NCBI GenBank assembly: GCA_945883695.1
Contig: CAMCYK010000025.1
Span: 1-40,301, forward strand
DNA length: 40,301 nt
Source of the DNA: Akkermansia muciniphila
GTDB taxonomy: Bacteria > Verrucomicrobiota > Verrucomicrobiia > Verrucomicrobiales > Akkermansiaceae
Reading direction: 5' to 3'
The notes below the pieces were generated by a model. It was not told the origin of the DNA. It ran no database searches and was given only the letters and a program-made list of their open reading frames with translations. This document shows, piece by piece, positions 19,635-29,637 of the stretch. A program made the position numbers and the translations under genes. Within the stretch, counting starts at the first letter, position 1; each line of letters starts with the position of its first letter.

Positions 19635-22011
19635 GGGAATTTCCAGTTTCACCCGGATTGAGGAGATCTTCTGGGCGCGCCCGATCGGAGTGGCCGCCAT
19701 GCTTGCGATCTCGATCGGCATCCTCTTGTTTGGCGCATATCTTTACCGCCGCTCGTGGGGATTGCGCCCGGGGATGCGGGCATTTCTTGCCGTGGCCCGG
19801 GTGATCGTGCTGGCGCTGGTCGTGGCGACCTTGCTTGAGCCGACCGCGGTGATCATGGAGACCCAGACGCGGCAGCGCGGGCTGCCGGTTCTGCTGGATG
19901 TTTCCGAGAGCATGGCGATGAAGGATCAGCGCAAGCGGCCCGAAGACATCATGGAGGCGGCTTCCGCATTGGGCATCACGCCGCAGGATGAAGAGATGGA
20001 AGCGGATCGCGCGGTGATGTCGCTCGACGCGAACCAACGCCAAACCATCGCAGCATCGTCGCGGCTTGATCTCACAAAGGCGTTCCTCACGAGGCCGGCG
20101 CACCCGCTTTTCGAATCTCTCGGCGGGAAGCTCGACCCCAGTTATCATGCGTTCGGAAAATCCCCGCGCATGATCAGCGATTCCTTGCTGCTGAAACCCG
20201 CGGATGTCGCGGGCTTGGCGGCGGATCAACCGGCTACCTCCATCGCCGAGTCGCTGGATGTCGTCGCGAACTCCGGTGGTGTCCCGCCGGCGGGCATCGT
20301 GCTGTTTTCCGACGGCATTGACAACGCCTCCTCGCTCCGTTCCGAGGCGATCCTGCGCGACCTCGGCTCGCGCGGCATTCCTGTTTTCACCGTGCCGGTC
20401 GGTCTGGCCGATCCTGATGATGTGGCCCTGCGCAACATCGTGATGCAGGAAGTGGCGTTCTCCGGCGACCGTGTTCCGGTACGTGTCCAGATCCAGTCGA
20501 AGGGTTACGAGAAACGCACCGCGCGCCTCTCTGTATTGCTCAACGACAGGAGTGTTTCCCAGAAACAAGTCCAGCTCGAAGGCGGCTTGCAGTTCGTGGA
20601 CATCGATTTCCGGGTGGATCTCTACGAAAAAGGCGCGGCGCGGGTCGCCGTGGTCATCGAACCGTTCGGAGATGAGATTTCCGCCGCGAACAACCGCATC
20701 GAGCGCGGCATCCGGGTCGTCAATGAGAAGGTCCAGGTGCTCTACATCGAGGGCAACGCACGCTGGGAGTTCCGCTATCTCTCGGCGATCCTGAAACGCG
20801 ATCCGCGCATCGATGTCACTTTCATCGCCTCCAGCGTCGGCCCGGAGATCGCGAGGAATTCCCCCGATCACATCGAGCGGTTTCCGAGCAAGCGCGAAGA
20901 GGCATTCAAATACGACCTGGTGATCCTCGGTGACACGGACGCCGCATTTTTCAGCGAGGAGGAGCTGGATTTGCTGGAAGAGCTGATCCGCGACCGCGGA
21001 GCGTCGCTCCTGATGCTTTGCGGGCCGATGCATTCGCCGCTTTCCTATGCCGGCACTCCGGTGGAGTCGATGTTGCCGGTGCGATTCGATGCCGAGGGCA
21101 AGTGGGAGGAGGTTTCCGAGTCGGTGTATCCCGTGCTGACCTCCGAGGGTCGTAGTAGCATGGTGATGACGCTGGAGCCGAAGACGGCGGACAACGACCG
21201 CGTCTGGAGCCGCGTGGCTCCGCTCGACCACCTGCCGCCCTTGCTCGGGCCGAAGCCGGGAGCCACCGTGCTGGCGACGCTTTCCGACGGCGGTTCCGGC
21301 TCCCAGCGCTACCCGCTGGTGGCATGGCAGCGCTATGGTACGGGAAAATGCATGTCCCTCGCCACCGATCGCTTGTGGCGTCTGCGCTTCAACACCGGCG
21401 ACAAGTATCACTGGCGCATCTGGTCGCAGAGCATCCAGTTTCTCACGCTTTCCCGCCTGATGGGCGAGCACAAGCGCATCCGGTTGGAAACCGATCGCGC
21501 CGTCTATCCGCTCGGTGGGCAGGGTCGGCTCTACGCGCATGTGCTCGATGAAAACTACGAGCCGATGGTGCAGTCCGGCTTCGATGTGTTTGTCGGCGCC
21601 CTCGATGGAAGCGATGCCAAGGAACGCGTCAGCCTGCGCCCGGATCGCACGCAGCCGGGCTTGTACGAGGGATATTTCTCACCACCCGGGGCGGGGCGTT
21701 ACCGGATGGAATCGAACGAGGACGATCAGCCGGTTTCCAACACCACGGAGTTCCAGGTGGTCGATGCGAAGACCGAATTGACCGACACCGACATGCGCCT
21801 CGCGCAGATGGAACGGATTGCCGAACTCACAGGCGGAGCCTGCCTTTCCATCCAACAGCTTCCCCGGCTCGCGACACTCCTGAACCAGGAGCCGGTCACC
21901 ACCACCGTCCGCTCGGAACGCGCCCTTTGGGACAATGGCCTCGTCGCCCTGCTGCTCGTCGGCCTGCTCGGAGCGGAGTGGATCCTGCGCAGAAAACACG
22001 ACCTTCCCTAG
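19627..22011 (+). CDS. Membrane-anchored vWA and amidotransferase-like protein
   Basis: A 794-aa protein with two N-terminal membrane segments (about 20-38 and 54-72), a vWA domain with MIDAS D91-V-S93-E-S95 (LPVLLDVSESM), and a strand GIVLFSDGIDN. An Ig-like segment follows near 265-360. Residues about 360-500 form a class-I amidotransferase-like fold (VQVLYIEGNARWEFRYLSAILKRD, then LVILGDTDAAFFSEEELDLLEELI) without an evident catalytic Cys. One last membrane segment lies near 766-785. It overlaps the preceding gene by 8 bases and ends 2 bases before the next. It is a paralogue in design, not in close sequence, of the 727-aa protein upstream, so the pair may form a hetero-oligomer in the membrane. 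Confidence 0.9.
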   Translation: MLEGISSFTRIEEIFWARPIGVAAMLAISIGILLFGAYLYRRSWGLRPGMRAFLAVARVIVLALVVATLLEPTAVIMETQTRQRGLPVLLDVSESMAMKDQRKRPEDIMEAASALGITPQDEEMEADRAVMSLDANQRQTIAASSRLDLTKAFLTRPAHPLFESLGGKLDPSYHAFGKSPRMISDSLLLKPADVAGLAADQPATSIAESLDVVANSGGVPPAGIVLFSDGIDNASSLRSEAILRDLGSRGIPVFTVPVGLADPDDVALRNIVMQEVAFSGDRVPVRVQIQSKGYEKRTARLSVLLNDRSVSQKQVQLEGGLQFVDIDFRVDLYEKGAARVAVVIEPFGDEISAANNRIERGIRVVNEKVQVLYIEGNARWEFRYLSAILKRDPRIDVTFIASSVGPEIARNSPDHIERFPSKREEAFKYDLVILGDTDAAFFSEEELDLLEELIRDRGASLLMLCGPMHSPLSYAGTPVESMLPVRFDAEGKWEEVSESVYPVLTSEGRSSMVMTLEPKTADNDRVWSRVAPLDHLPPLLGPKPGATVLATLSDGGSGSQRYPLVAWQRYGTGKCMSLATDRLWRLRFNTGDKYHWRIWSQSIQFLTLSRLMGEHKRIRLETDRAVYPLGGQGRLYAHVLDENYEPMVQSGFDVFVGALDGSDAKERVSLRPDRTQPGLYEGYFSPPGAGRYRMESNEDDQPVSNTTEFQVVDAKTELTDTDMRLAQMERIAELTGGACLSIQQLPRLATLLNQEPVTTTVRSERALWDNGLVALLLVGLLGAEWILRRKHDLP

Positions 22012-22013
22012 AC

Positions 22014-25000
22014 ATGGAGAATCCGCCCACAGCCCTGAACCTATGTCTGGAAACCGTTTGGGGTCGCACGCAGAAGAAGCATCTCTACGCGGGGTTGTTG
22101 GCGGTGTGTGTCTGGGCGATCCCGATTTTCCTGATCGGCGTGCTGGTGGATCGCCACGCGTTCCTGCCGGCGGCGGGACGGTGGGGCATTCTGCTCGTCC
22201 TGTTGGCCGTCTCGTTCTATCAGGCATGGCGGCGAGGCTGGCGGCACCTGCGTCGTTTCGATCCAATGCGCAGCGCGTTGCAAATCGAAAATCATCAGTG
22301 CGAACTCGACAGCCTGCTGGTCACCGCCGTGCAGTTTCGCGACAGCGGTGCGACTCCGGGTACTTCGTCTTCGCTCTGGCAAGCCACCCTTCGCAAGGCG
22401 GATGAAGCCAGTAAAAGCCTGCGCGTGGCGGAAATCGTGAACTTTGCGGCGCTGAAACGCCCGCTGCGGCTGGCGGCTCTCCTTGCATTGGTGATCGGTG
22501 TTTTCGCCGCAATCAACGCGCCGTTCCTCGCCGCCGGTCTGGCGCGGATTTTCGCGCCATGGACGACTGTTTCCTATCCGACGAAAACCCGTATTCAAAT
22601 CGGCGAGCGCACGCTCATTCTGAAGGAAGGCGATGCCGCGAAGATCGAGGCGCGCCTCTCGGGAGTGGTGCCGGAGGTTGCGGAATTCGAACTGGTCACG
22701 GGCGAAGGTCGTCCGAAGGAGATCGATATTGAGGTGCTGGATGGAGTCGGCACCTATGCGATCGCGTCAGCCTCACGGGATTTCCGTTACCGGATCAAGG
22801 CCGGCGACGCGCGCAGCGATTGGCATGACGTGCGCGTGATCCCCGCGCCCCGCATTGATGACGTGAAGGTGGTGTTGGAATATCCCGCCTATCTGGAAAT
22901 GCCGGCGGAAACAGTGGAGGCGCTGACCCTCACCGTGCCGGAAGGCACGCGGGTGAAATGGCAGCTCACCTTGGATCAGCCGATCCGCAAGGCCGTCTTG
23001 AACCGTGACGGGCAGGATCCATTGGAGCTGAAAATTGGCGGAGACGGTCGCGGGCTTGTGATCGAAGAGTTGGTTCAGGCATCGCGTGGATACAGTTTTT
23101 CGTGGGTGGATAAAAAACATGGATTTGAATTCACGAGTCCCCGCTATCACATGCAGGTGGCTTCCGACCAAGCGCCGCGCGTCGAGTTGGTTTCACCCGA
23201 ATCGAATGTCTCGGCGATGCTCGGACGCCAGCTCGATCTCATCGTCCGCGCCCAGGACGACCACGGCATTGGCTCGGCGACCATCACGCATCGCGTCAAT
23301 CTCAGGCCTGAAAAGACCGTTCCCCTCCCGACCCCGCTTCGCAACGGTGAAGGAGAGCAAAAGGTCGGGTGGGACTATCGCAAGGAACTCACCGATCTCA
23401 AGATCGGCGACACGGTTTCCTTCGTCGTGGAAGTTGGCGACCGTTACCCGGCTCCTCATCTCGCCCGCACGGAAATGCGCCGCATCACCTTCCTCTCCCG
23501 GGAAGACTACCTCGCGCAGATTGAGAAGAAACTCGACCGCATGCTTTCTCGGGTACGTGCCATTTATCGTCAGGAGCGCGCTGCCCACGCCTTGGTTCGC
23601 GGCCTGGATGCCACCGGGGGAATTTTCTCGCAAACCTGCCAACTGGAGGCAATCCGCCAGGAAATGCTCCGCGAGCAACTCAAGGGAACGGCGGTGGAAG
23701 TGCGGGAGCTGCTGGCGGATCTATCGGCCAACAACATATCCGACGCGGTCGAAAACGAATCGCTCAAGCAAGTGTGCGCCGGATTGGACAGGGTCGCCGA
23801 CGGGCACATCGCCCAGGCAGCGAACCTTCTGCGGGAACAAGCAGGTGCCGCAGGCAAGGACACGGCGAAAGGCCTCGCCGCGGCGGATGCGATGGTCAAC
23901 AAGGCCGCACGGGAACTCGGCGGGCTGGTCATGCAGCGGGGCATCGACGCCGCGCGCGAGGTCTTCGCGCTGGAAACCCAGATGCTGGCGCGGGAACAAG
24001 CCACGCTGCGCTTGCGTGCGATCGAGATGGCAACGGCTCCTTCCGACGAAGCGGTGGAGAGTTTGTCCGGACATCAGGAGGAAGTCGCCGCGTGGACGGA
24101 CGCGTTGCTCAAGGATTTGGCGAAAGGCATGCGCTACGACAAGCGGCCGCTCGCCGTCCTCGACCTCACGCGACGCATGAAGGAAATCCACGGGGCGCAA
24201 ACGCAATCGAACATGATGGATGCGGCGGCCTTGACACGGAAGAAGGACTTCGCACCGGCGGCGGAGAAGCAGGCCGCCATCATCAAGCCCCTGCTCAAGG
24301 CGGAGTTCAGCGTCCGCACCGGCGCCGAGTATTCCGCGATCGTCGACACCCGGGAGCTGCTGGTTTCGCTGTTGGACCAACAAGCCAAGCTCCGCGCCGA
24401 GTGCGAAGCGATGACCGCGGAGCAGTTCGGCGCTGAGCGTGCCGAGATCGCAGCGAGGCAAATGGCGATCCGCAAGCCGCTGCTGGAGGCCCTCGTCCCA
24501 TCGATCCCCGCAGCGCGCACAAGCCTGTTCGATGAGGCGATGCCGATCATTCCGCCGGTCGATGCCCTCCGTGCCGCCGCCGAGAAAAGCATGGGAGAAT
24601 CGCTCGCCGGTATCCAGGCCGGCGCGAAAGAGGCGGCGGTTGCCAAACAACAGGCCTCCGAGAGATCCCTCGCGGAGCTTTCGGAGATTGTCACCAAGTG
24701 GTCGGCGGACCTGGCGATGCGAACGCAGGGGCTCACCTCACTCGTTTCCACCGCGATCAACCGCGGGTCGCGAATCGAGGAATCCGAAACCCGCCAGATC
24801 GGCCTGCTTGAACAGAGCGAGGAAGCGGCTCTCGACGAGAAGCCGACCAAGGCATTGGCGGAAGCCCAGCGGCTTCTGGCCGATGACATGATCGCCTTCA
24901 AAAAGGAACTGCTGGCACAGGACATGGCCAATCCCGACAAGGACGTGCCGCCGCTTGTGGACCTTATCGAAATCGCGGCCACCGCCATGACGAAAGCGGC

Positions 25001-26411
25001 TGCCGCGCTCGAATCGGAGAAAGCCGAAGACGCGCTGGCCGTCCAGGAAGAGGCCTCCGCCGCGCTGGCTCTTGCGAAGGAATTGGTCGTCGCGCAGGGC
25101 GCGCGGCTCGCCTTGTTGCAGGATATTCTGTCGTTCCGCCGCGCCGTTGGCAGCGCGAACCAATCCATGCTTGATATCGTCAACGAGCAGAAGGATCTCA
25201 TCAAGGCTACCGAGGATTCCGACGAAGACGCGCTGGAGGCACTGATGCCGACCATGAAGAACATGCTCCAGTGCCTCACCGATGTCGCGCCGTTGCTCGA
25301 TCTGGTAGCCGGCAGGATGGACGCCGGCTCCGCGCTTCTCTTCGCCGCATCGGATACGGAGGACGCGCTCGCGGCTCTTGAAGACGGCGATCAGGAGGAC
25401 TCCCTCGATGCGCAGGAAGTCGCCGCCGAGTCGCTGGCGAAGGTGCAGGTTCTTGTGCAAGCCGTGACCGAACAAACCACCTATTTGGCGGAGATTGTCG
25501 AATTCCTCCACCAGTCGCTCGCGGCAGGCGCGTTGATGGAGTCCGGTCAGCGGGAGATTCTTCAATTGTTGGAAGCCGCGCCTGCAGAGGTCATGAAAAG
25601 GCAGAAAGATCTGCAAAAGATCGCCGAGTCCTATGGTCTTGGATTGGCGAGAGCCACGGGCATCGCCGATTACTCCAAAGCAGGCCAGCTGATGGCCGAG
25701 GCGGTGCGTTTCGGCGAAGCGGGCGACAACAGCGCCTCCGCCGGACAAATGAAACTCGCCGAGGCGGCGCTCAAGGGGAATGCGGATCAGCTGTTGCTTG
25801 TCATCGGTGTGCTTCACGGACTTTCCACCATCGAGGTCTTGAGCACGTCACCGCCGGAGCTCGCCGAGCTGTTGGAAGCCCTGACTCTCGCCAGCGACCA
25901 GCGGCAGATCTACCGGCAGGCGCGTTTCGGGAAAAATGAGGAGTTGCCCGGTCTCGCAAGCCGCCAACAAAAACTGGAACCGCGGTACACGAAGCTGAAC
26001 CAAAAGGAAGCGCCTCATCCCCAGCTCGTGCTGGCTCAGGAACAAGCGCTGCAAGCCACCGCGGCATTGCTTGCTTCCGCCCGCGGTCAGGCCTTGCCCG
26101 CCCTCACCACCAACGACGAATCGCTGCGCCATTTCATCGTCGCGCAAGCCATCCTCCTGAACACGGCGGTCCCGCCAGCGAGCAGCTCGGACTCCCTGGT
26201 GATCACAGATGCGGAATCGACCGATCTTTCCATGTCGCTGGCCAATGCGGTGTCTGATTTTGTCAGCGGCGAGGCCCCCAAGGACAAGCGCACCGAGTGG
26301 GAAACGCTCGGAACGCGCAACCGCGCCGCGCTCAACCAGAATTTCGCCCGCGAGCTGCCGCTCGAGTTCCGGGGCATGCTCAAGGATTACTACGAGAAAG
26401 TCGCGAAATAG
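22014..26411 (+). CDS. Giant DUF4175-like membrane protein with long coiled-coil tail
   Basis: A 1465-aa protein. Three membrane segments lie at about 22-42, 55-70 and 147-175. Ig-like beta repeats follow from about 190 to 480 (YPTKTRIQIGERTLILKEGDAAKIEARLSG, later PRVELVSPESNVSAMLGRQLDLIVRAQDDHGIGSA). From about 495 to the end it is almost entirely helical, Ala/Glu/Lys/Leu-rich and heptad-like, consistent with long coiled coils. The N-terminal design matches the DUF4175 type found in MoxR/vWA operons. No enzyme motif is seen. The long tail could span periplasmic distance or brace a complex; that is inference. ATG 22014 is 2 bases after the upstream stop; the in-frame extension upstream overlaps the vWA gene and is not protein-like. 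Confidence 0.88.
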   Translation: MENPPTALNLCLETVWGRTQKKHLYAGLLAVCVWAIPIFLIGVLVDRHAFLPAAGRWGILLVLLAVSFYQAWRRGWRHLRRFDPMRSALQIENHQCELDSLLVTAVQFRDSGATPGTSSSLWQATLRKADEASKSLRVAEIVNFAALKRPLRLAALLALVIGVFAAINAPFLAAGLARIFAPWTTVSYPTKTRIQIGERTLILKEGDAAKIEARLSGVVPEVAEFELVTGEGRPKEIDIEVLDGVGTYAIASASRDFRYRIKAGDARSDWHDVRVIPAPRIDDVKVVLEYPAYLEMPAETVEALTLTVPEGTRVKWQLTLDQPIRKAVLNRDGQDPLELKIGGDGRGLVIEELVQASRGYSFSWVDKKHGFEFTSPRYHMQVASDQAPRVELVSPESNVSAMLGRQLDLIVRAQDDHGIGSATITHRVNLRPEKTVPLPTPLRNGEGEQKVGWDYRKELTDLKIGDTVSFVVEVGDRYPAPHLARTEMRRITFLSREDYLAQIEKKLDRMLSRVRAIYRQERAAHALVRGLDATGGIFSQTCQLEAIRQEMLREQLKGTAVEVRELLADLSANNISDAVENESLKQVCAGLDRVADGHIAQAANLLREQAGAAGKDTAKGLAAADAMVNKAARELGGLVMQRGIDAAREVFALETQMLAREQATLRLRAIEMATAPSDEAVESLSGHQEEVAAWTDALLKDLAKGMRYDKRPLAVLDLTRRMKEIHGAQTQSNMMDAAALTRKKDFAPAAEKQAAIIKPLLKAEFSVRTGAEYSAIVDTRELLVSLLDQQAKLRAECEAMTAEQFGAERAEIAARQMAIRKPLLEALVPSIPAARTSLFDEAMPIIPPVDALRAAAEKSMGESLAGIQAGAKEAAVAKQQASERSLAELSEIVTKWSADLAMRTQGLTSLVSTAINRGSRIEESETRQIGLLEQSEEAALDEKPTKALAEAQRLLADDMIAFKKELLAQDMANPDKDVPPLVDLIEIAATAMTKAAAALESEKAEDALAVQEEASAALALAKELVVAQGARLALLQDILSFRRAVGSANQSMLDIVNEQKDLIKATEDSDEDALEALMPTMKNMLQCLTDVAPLLDLVAGRMDAGSALLFAASDTEDALAALEDGDQEDSLDAQEVAAESLAKVQVLVQAVTEQTTYLAEIVEFLHQSLAAGALMESGQREILQLLEAAPAEVMKRQKDLQKIAESYGLGLARATGIADYSKAGQLMAEAVRFGEAGDNSASAGQMKLAEAALKGNADQLLLVIGVLHGLSTIEVLSTSPPELAELLEALTLASDQRQIYRQARFGKNEELPGLASRQQKLEPRYTKLNQKEAPHPQLVLAQEQALQATAALLASARGQALPALTTNDESLRHFIVAQAILLNTAVPPASSSDSLVITDAESTDLSMSLANAVSDFVSGEAPKDKRTEWETLGTRNRAALNQNFARELPLEFRGMLKDYYEKVAK

Positions 26412-26521
26412 TGAAAAACCTGCTCTACGCTTTCCTCGCATTTGTTGGTTGCTGCCTGCACTCGCTTCCCCTTGCGGCACAGGTTGATGCTGGCGTGACT
26501 ATTTTCTCCACAGGCTGTTAG
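26411..26521 (+). CDS. Tiny ORF resembling a secreted peptide or truncated gene start
   Basis: Thirty-six codons from GTG at 26411, whose G is the last base of the preceding TAG. The product has a basic start (KN), a hydrophobic core LLYAFLAFVGCCLHSLPL and a signal-peptidase-like site LAAQ before VDAGV, then stops after 12 mature residues. The stop lies inside a hairpin (26515-26540; GGCGAA/TTCGCC). It may be a real small exported peptide, or the surviving signal sequence of a lost gene between the giant protein and the toroid protein. It has no recognised homologue by eye. Confidence 0.35.
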   Translation: MKNLLYAFLAFVGCCLHSLPLAAQVDAGVTIFSTGC

Positions 26522-26588
26522 GCGAACGCTTCGCCGACAGGGCGATCCGGATGATCAAAGAACCCCACGAATCTAACAAACCTTCAAA

Positions 26589-27659
26589 ATGAAAACGGCA
26601 ATCTTTGATGATCTGGCAAAGAAGTTGAGTCTGGTTTTTGCGGCATTTGCATGCCTGGATCCGAGCGGCCTTCATGCGCAGGAGATCGTGGCGGACGGGA
26701 ATGAAACCGAAGAGGTGAGTGCTACGGAGCTGACGGAAGCCGCGGACCGCGCGATCGAGAGAGGTTTCGAATATCTCATCGCGAACCAGAACCCCGATGG
26801 TTCGTGGACGTCGGAGAGCGGCGCGATTGACATTGGCGGAACTTCGCTGGGCTTGATGGCCTTCATGGTGAAGGGCCATTTTCCGGGCTTCGGCCGTTAC
26901 GGCGAGCCGCTGAACGAGGCGAAAAACTACTTGCTGAAAAAGGCCAAGGAGTCGGAAAGCGGCGTGATGGCCGGCATGTATGAGCATGGTTTGTTCACGC
27001 TTGCCATGTCGGAGCTGTGGGGCATGACCCGTGATGTGGAGGACAACAAGGCCATCCAAACAGCGTTGGAAAGAGCGGTCGAGGTGATCTTGCGCGCGCA
27101 GAGTCCTCTCGGCGGTTGGCGCTATTCGGCGCGCCCCGATGCGGGGCAGGACACCTCTGTCACCGCGACGGTTTTCGTCTCCCTGGCATCCGCCCAGCAG
27201 GCAGGGATCCTGGTGCCCACCGAGACCATTGACCGCGTCGTCGGATACCTCCGCGACCAGGTCTGGAACGAACAAACGGGCGGTTTCGGCTATCAGGGAA
27301 AAACCGGCACCACCCTTGCCTGCACCGCCGGTGGCGCCTACGTCGCGCAGCTGTGTGGCAAGCGCGATACCGAGTGGGTCGGGGCTGCGATCCGTTACCT
27401 CGAAAACAGCCCGAAGTCATTTTCCCGCGAGGAAATCGGCTATTACTACTATGCCCACTACTATGCCATTTCGGCCATGGTGCAGGCGGGCGGCGATCAC
27501 TACGCCAAGTGGTATCCGCAGATCCGCGATTCGTTGATCAAGGCGCAGCAACCCAATGGTTCATGGCATGAAACGGAAAAAGACTATCCGAACAATACTC
27601 CGATGGCGATCATCATCCTCGGGACACCGCATTGCTACATCCCGATCTACCAGCGTTGA
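26589..27659 (+). CDS. Prenyltransferase/squalene-oxidase-repeat (alpha/alpha-toroid) protein, exported
   Basis: A 356-aa protein with an N-terminal signal-like segment (residues 1-31, cleavage after HA in GLHAQE). Repeats with the QW-type motif QxxxGxW recur: QNPDGSW (67-73), QSPLGGW (171-177), QTGGFGY (229-235) and QQPNGSW (320-326). These build the alpha/alpha-toroid of squalene cyclases and complement-like proteins. The cyclase DxDD motif is not seen, so terpene cyclisation is unlikely; comparable exported toroid proteins occur in MoxR/vWA operons with unknown role. The ATG at 26589 is the only start giving an export signal. It is followed by the transglutaminase-like gene 54 bases later. 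Confidence 0.88.
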   Translation: MKTAIFDDLAKKLSLVFAAFACLDPSGLHAQEIVADGNETEEVSATELTEAADRAIERGFEYLIANQNPDGSWTSESGAIDIGGTSLGLMAFMVKGHFPGFGRYGEPLNEAKNYLLKKAKESESGVMAGMYEHGLFTLAMSELWGMTRDVEDNKAIQTALERAVEVILRAQSPLGGWRYSARPDAGQDTSVTATVFVSLASAQQAGILVPTETIDRVVGYLRDQVWNEQTGGFGYQGKTGTTLACTAGGAYVAQLCGKRDTEWVGAAIRYLENSPKSFSREEIGYYYYAHYYAISAMVQAGGDHYAKWYPQIRDSLIKAQQPNGSWHETEKDYPNNTPMAIIILGTPHCYIPIYQR

Positions 27660-27713
27660 TTTCCCTACACGGAAGATTTCCCGCCTTCGAAGCGTATTCC
27701 GCACCTTGATCCC

Positions 27714-29612
27714 ATGATTGCCATGAAAAGTTCGACGACTTCCGCCTTCGCCGCCATTGCCGGGATGATCGGCTTTGGTTTGCCCGCGCACGCCGATCCG
27801 AAAGCAGTGGCGGGAAATTCCCTCACCGCCGGTGGCGAAGCGCTTCTCACGGAATACACGCGGATGCTCGATGGGTTGAGGGCGGAAGTCCAAGCCGCCG
27901 TGCCTGCCGTCGATGAAGCGAGGAAATCCGGATTCATGGCCGTCCGTGCCGAGTGGAGCGGTCTTGAGGAACCCGGCGCTGAAGCTCCCGCGGACGAGCA
28001 GAAAGCCTACGCCGAGGCCCGCGAGAATACCGAGGCCAAAGTCCTGGCCGCCGCCCGTTTGCTGCTCAAGGAACTGGATGGATTTTTGGCCGGCGACGAA
28101 CTCGACGGCAAGTTGATGAGAATTGCGATTCTCACGCACGCCACCCCGCGCGGAATGGCGGAGTTTTCCCAGCAGGGTGCCGAGGAGGAAAAGATCATCG
28201 ACAGGCTATTCGCGGATGAAGCGCTCATGAAGCAGATCCTCGAAGCCGGTGGTGCCAACGGCGGTTCCTACGGACAGGCCATGCGGGTCTACGCCACGAT
28301 TCAAAAAGCCAGCGGACGCTCGCGCGAACCCGGTAGCATTTTCCAGCGACTGGCGCTGGGCACCGCCTTGCACACCCCGTGGAAATCCAAAAAGGAGAAA
28401 GTCGGAGTTTATGGCATCGTTCACCGGACGGATACGCCCCACGGGCAAATCGAGCGGTACATGCATTACGAGAAGGCCTTCCTCGATGGTGAGTTGGATC
28501 CCGCGTTCAAAGACATGACCGCATGGGAATGCCGTTTCATCACCGACGATCCGCACAGCAACGAAGACCTGGCGTGGATGAGGGAAATGATGCGGGTCTA
28601 TCGCCCGGACCACATCACCTATCCGGACTACAAGTGGCGGTATGTCCGTATCGTCAAGGACGACATGCCCTATTGCAGTACAACTCATGATCCGTCGCTT
28701 GGTTCCACCGCACAAGAGGCTCTTGCGCTCGGTGGGATCTGCGGACGCCGCGCGTTCATCGGGCGGCTTTCCCTCCGTGCTTTCGGCATTCCCACGAGGG
28801 CTTCCACGCAGACCGGCCACGCCGCGTTGAGCCACTGGACGCCGGACGGCTGGACAATCTGCCTCGGCGCGTGGTGGTCGGTGGCTTACTGCGGTCCGCA
28901 GGGCGGGCTTGATATCCTGTTGGAAACCCAGGCGCGCGAGTTTCCCGAGGAGTTTCGCAAGGTATTGCGGGCGCAATGGATCGGCGATGCTCTCGGCGAG
29001 GAGGATGTGAGCATCCGACACTACGGCAAAGGTGGCGGGTTCTGGGAGAGTCTGGCATTTTGCAAAAAGCAGGCGGTCGTCAAGGACGCCGAAATCAAGG
29101 CACTCGAGCTGACCGGCGGCATGAAACTCGGCGAGTCCGATGAACTCATCGGCGATGAGACGGGCCTCGCGGTGGAGATTCCTGAAGATCAGCGGCAGAT
29201 CGTGGTCGCCGGGGATGGGGTCATCACCATTCCGGGCGTGGCCTGTTACTCGCCGCGCAAGCCTTCGGATCGGGTGGTGTTCATGAAGAGCTGGGGTGAG
29301 GGTTCCCAAATCCACTACGGCCGCCTCGGCCAGCGTCCCGAGCTGATCAAGTACCGCATCGAGGTGCCCGCCGCCGGTGAATACGAACTCACCGCGCGGG
29401 TCTCCACGGTTTCCAACAAGCAGGAGATGGTCCTGCGGATGAACCGGGAAGAGCCGGTTTCCCACGGGCTTCCCTACACCAAGGGCGCGTGGATGGAGAT
29501 GAAGCCGCTGAAAGTCAAACTCGAGGAAGGACGCAACATGATCAGCATCACCGCCCGCGCGCCGAACCGCGGCATCAGCATCAAGAGCTTTCAGTTGAAG
29601 CCGGTGGAATGA
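27714..29612 (+). CDS. Exported transglutaminase-like protein
   Basis: A 632-aa protein with a signal peptide (residues 1-27, cleavage after AHA). A transglutaminase-like core lies near 330-395: C343 in LGGICGRRAFIGRLSLRAFGIPTRAS, H369 in TGHAALSHW, and D378 in TPDGW, which fit a Cys-His-Asp triad by order and spacing. A carbohydrate-binding-like beta domain closes the protein (about 520-632, IKYRIEVPAAGEYELTARVSTVSN). Such folds cross-link, deamidate or cleave proteins or peptidoglycan peptides. Transglutaminase-like proteins are frequent companions of MoxR/DUF58 genes, but usually as membrane-anchored forms, so a soluble exported form is notable. ATG 27723 is an alternative start. The next gene follows after 25 bases. 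Confidence 0.82.
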   Translation: MIAMKSSTTSAFAAIAGMIGFGLPAHADPKAVAGNSLTAGGEALLTEYTRMLDGLRAEVQAAVPAVDEARKSGFMAVRAEWSGLEEPGAEAPADEQKAYAEARENTEAKVLAAARLLLKELDGFLAGDELDGKLMRIAILTHATPRGMAEFSQQGAEEEKIIDRLFADEALMKQILEAGGANGGSYGQAMRVYATIQKASGRSREPGSIFQRLALGTALHTPWKSKKEKVGVYGIVHRTDTPHGQIERYMHYEKAFLDGELDPAFKDMTAWECRFITDDPHSNEDLAWMREMMRVYRPDHITYPDYKWRYVRIVKDDMPYCSTTHDPSLGSTAQEALALGGICGRRAFIGRLSLRAFGIPTRASTQTGHAALSHWTPDGWTICLGAWWSVAYCGPQGGLDILLETQAREFPEEFRKVLRAQWIGDALGEEDVSIRHYGKGGGFWESLAFCKKQAVVKDAEIKALELTGGMKLGESDELIGDETGLAVEIPEDQRQIVVAGDGVITIPGVACYSPRKPSDRVVFMKSWGEGSQIHYGRLGQRPELIKYRIEVPAAGEYELTARVSTVSNKQEMVLRMNREEPVSHGLPYTKGAWMEMKPLKVKLEEGRNMISITARAPNRGISIKSFQLKPVE

Positions 29613-29637
29613 TGCGGCTAACTGGATTTCCTGAAAT

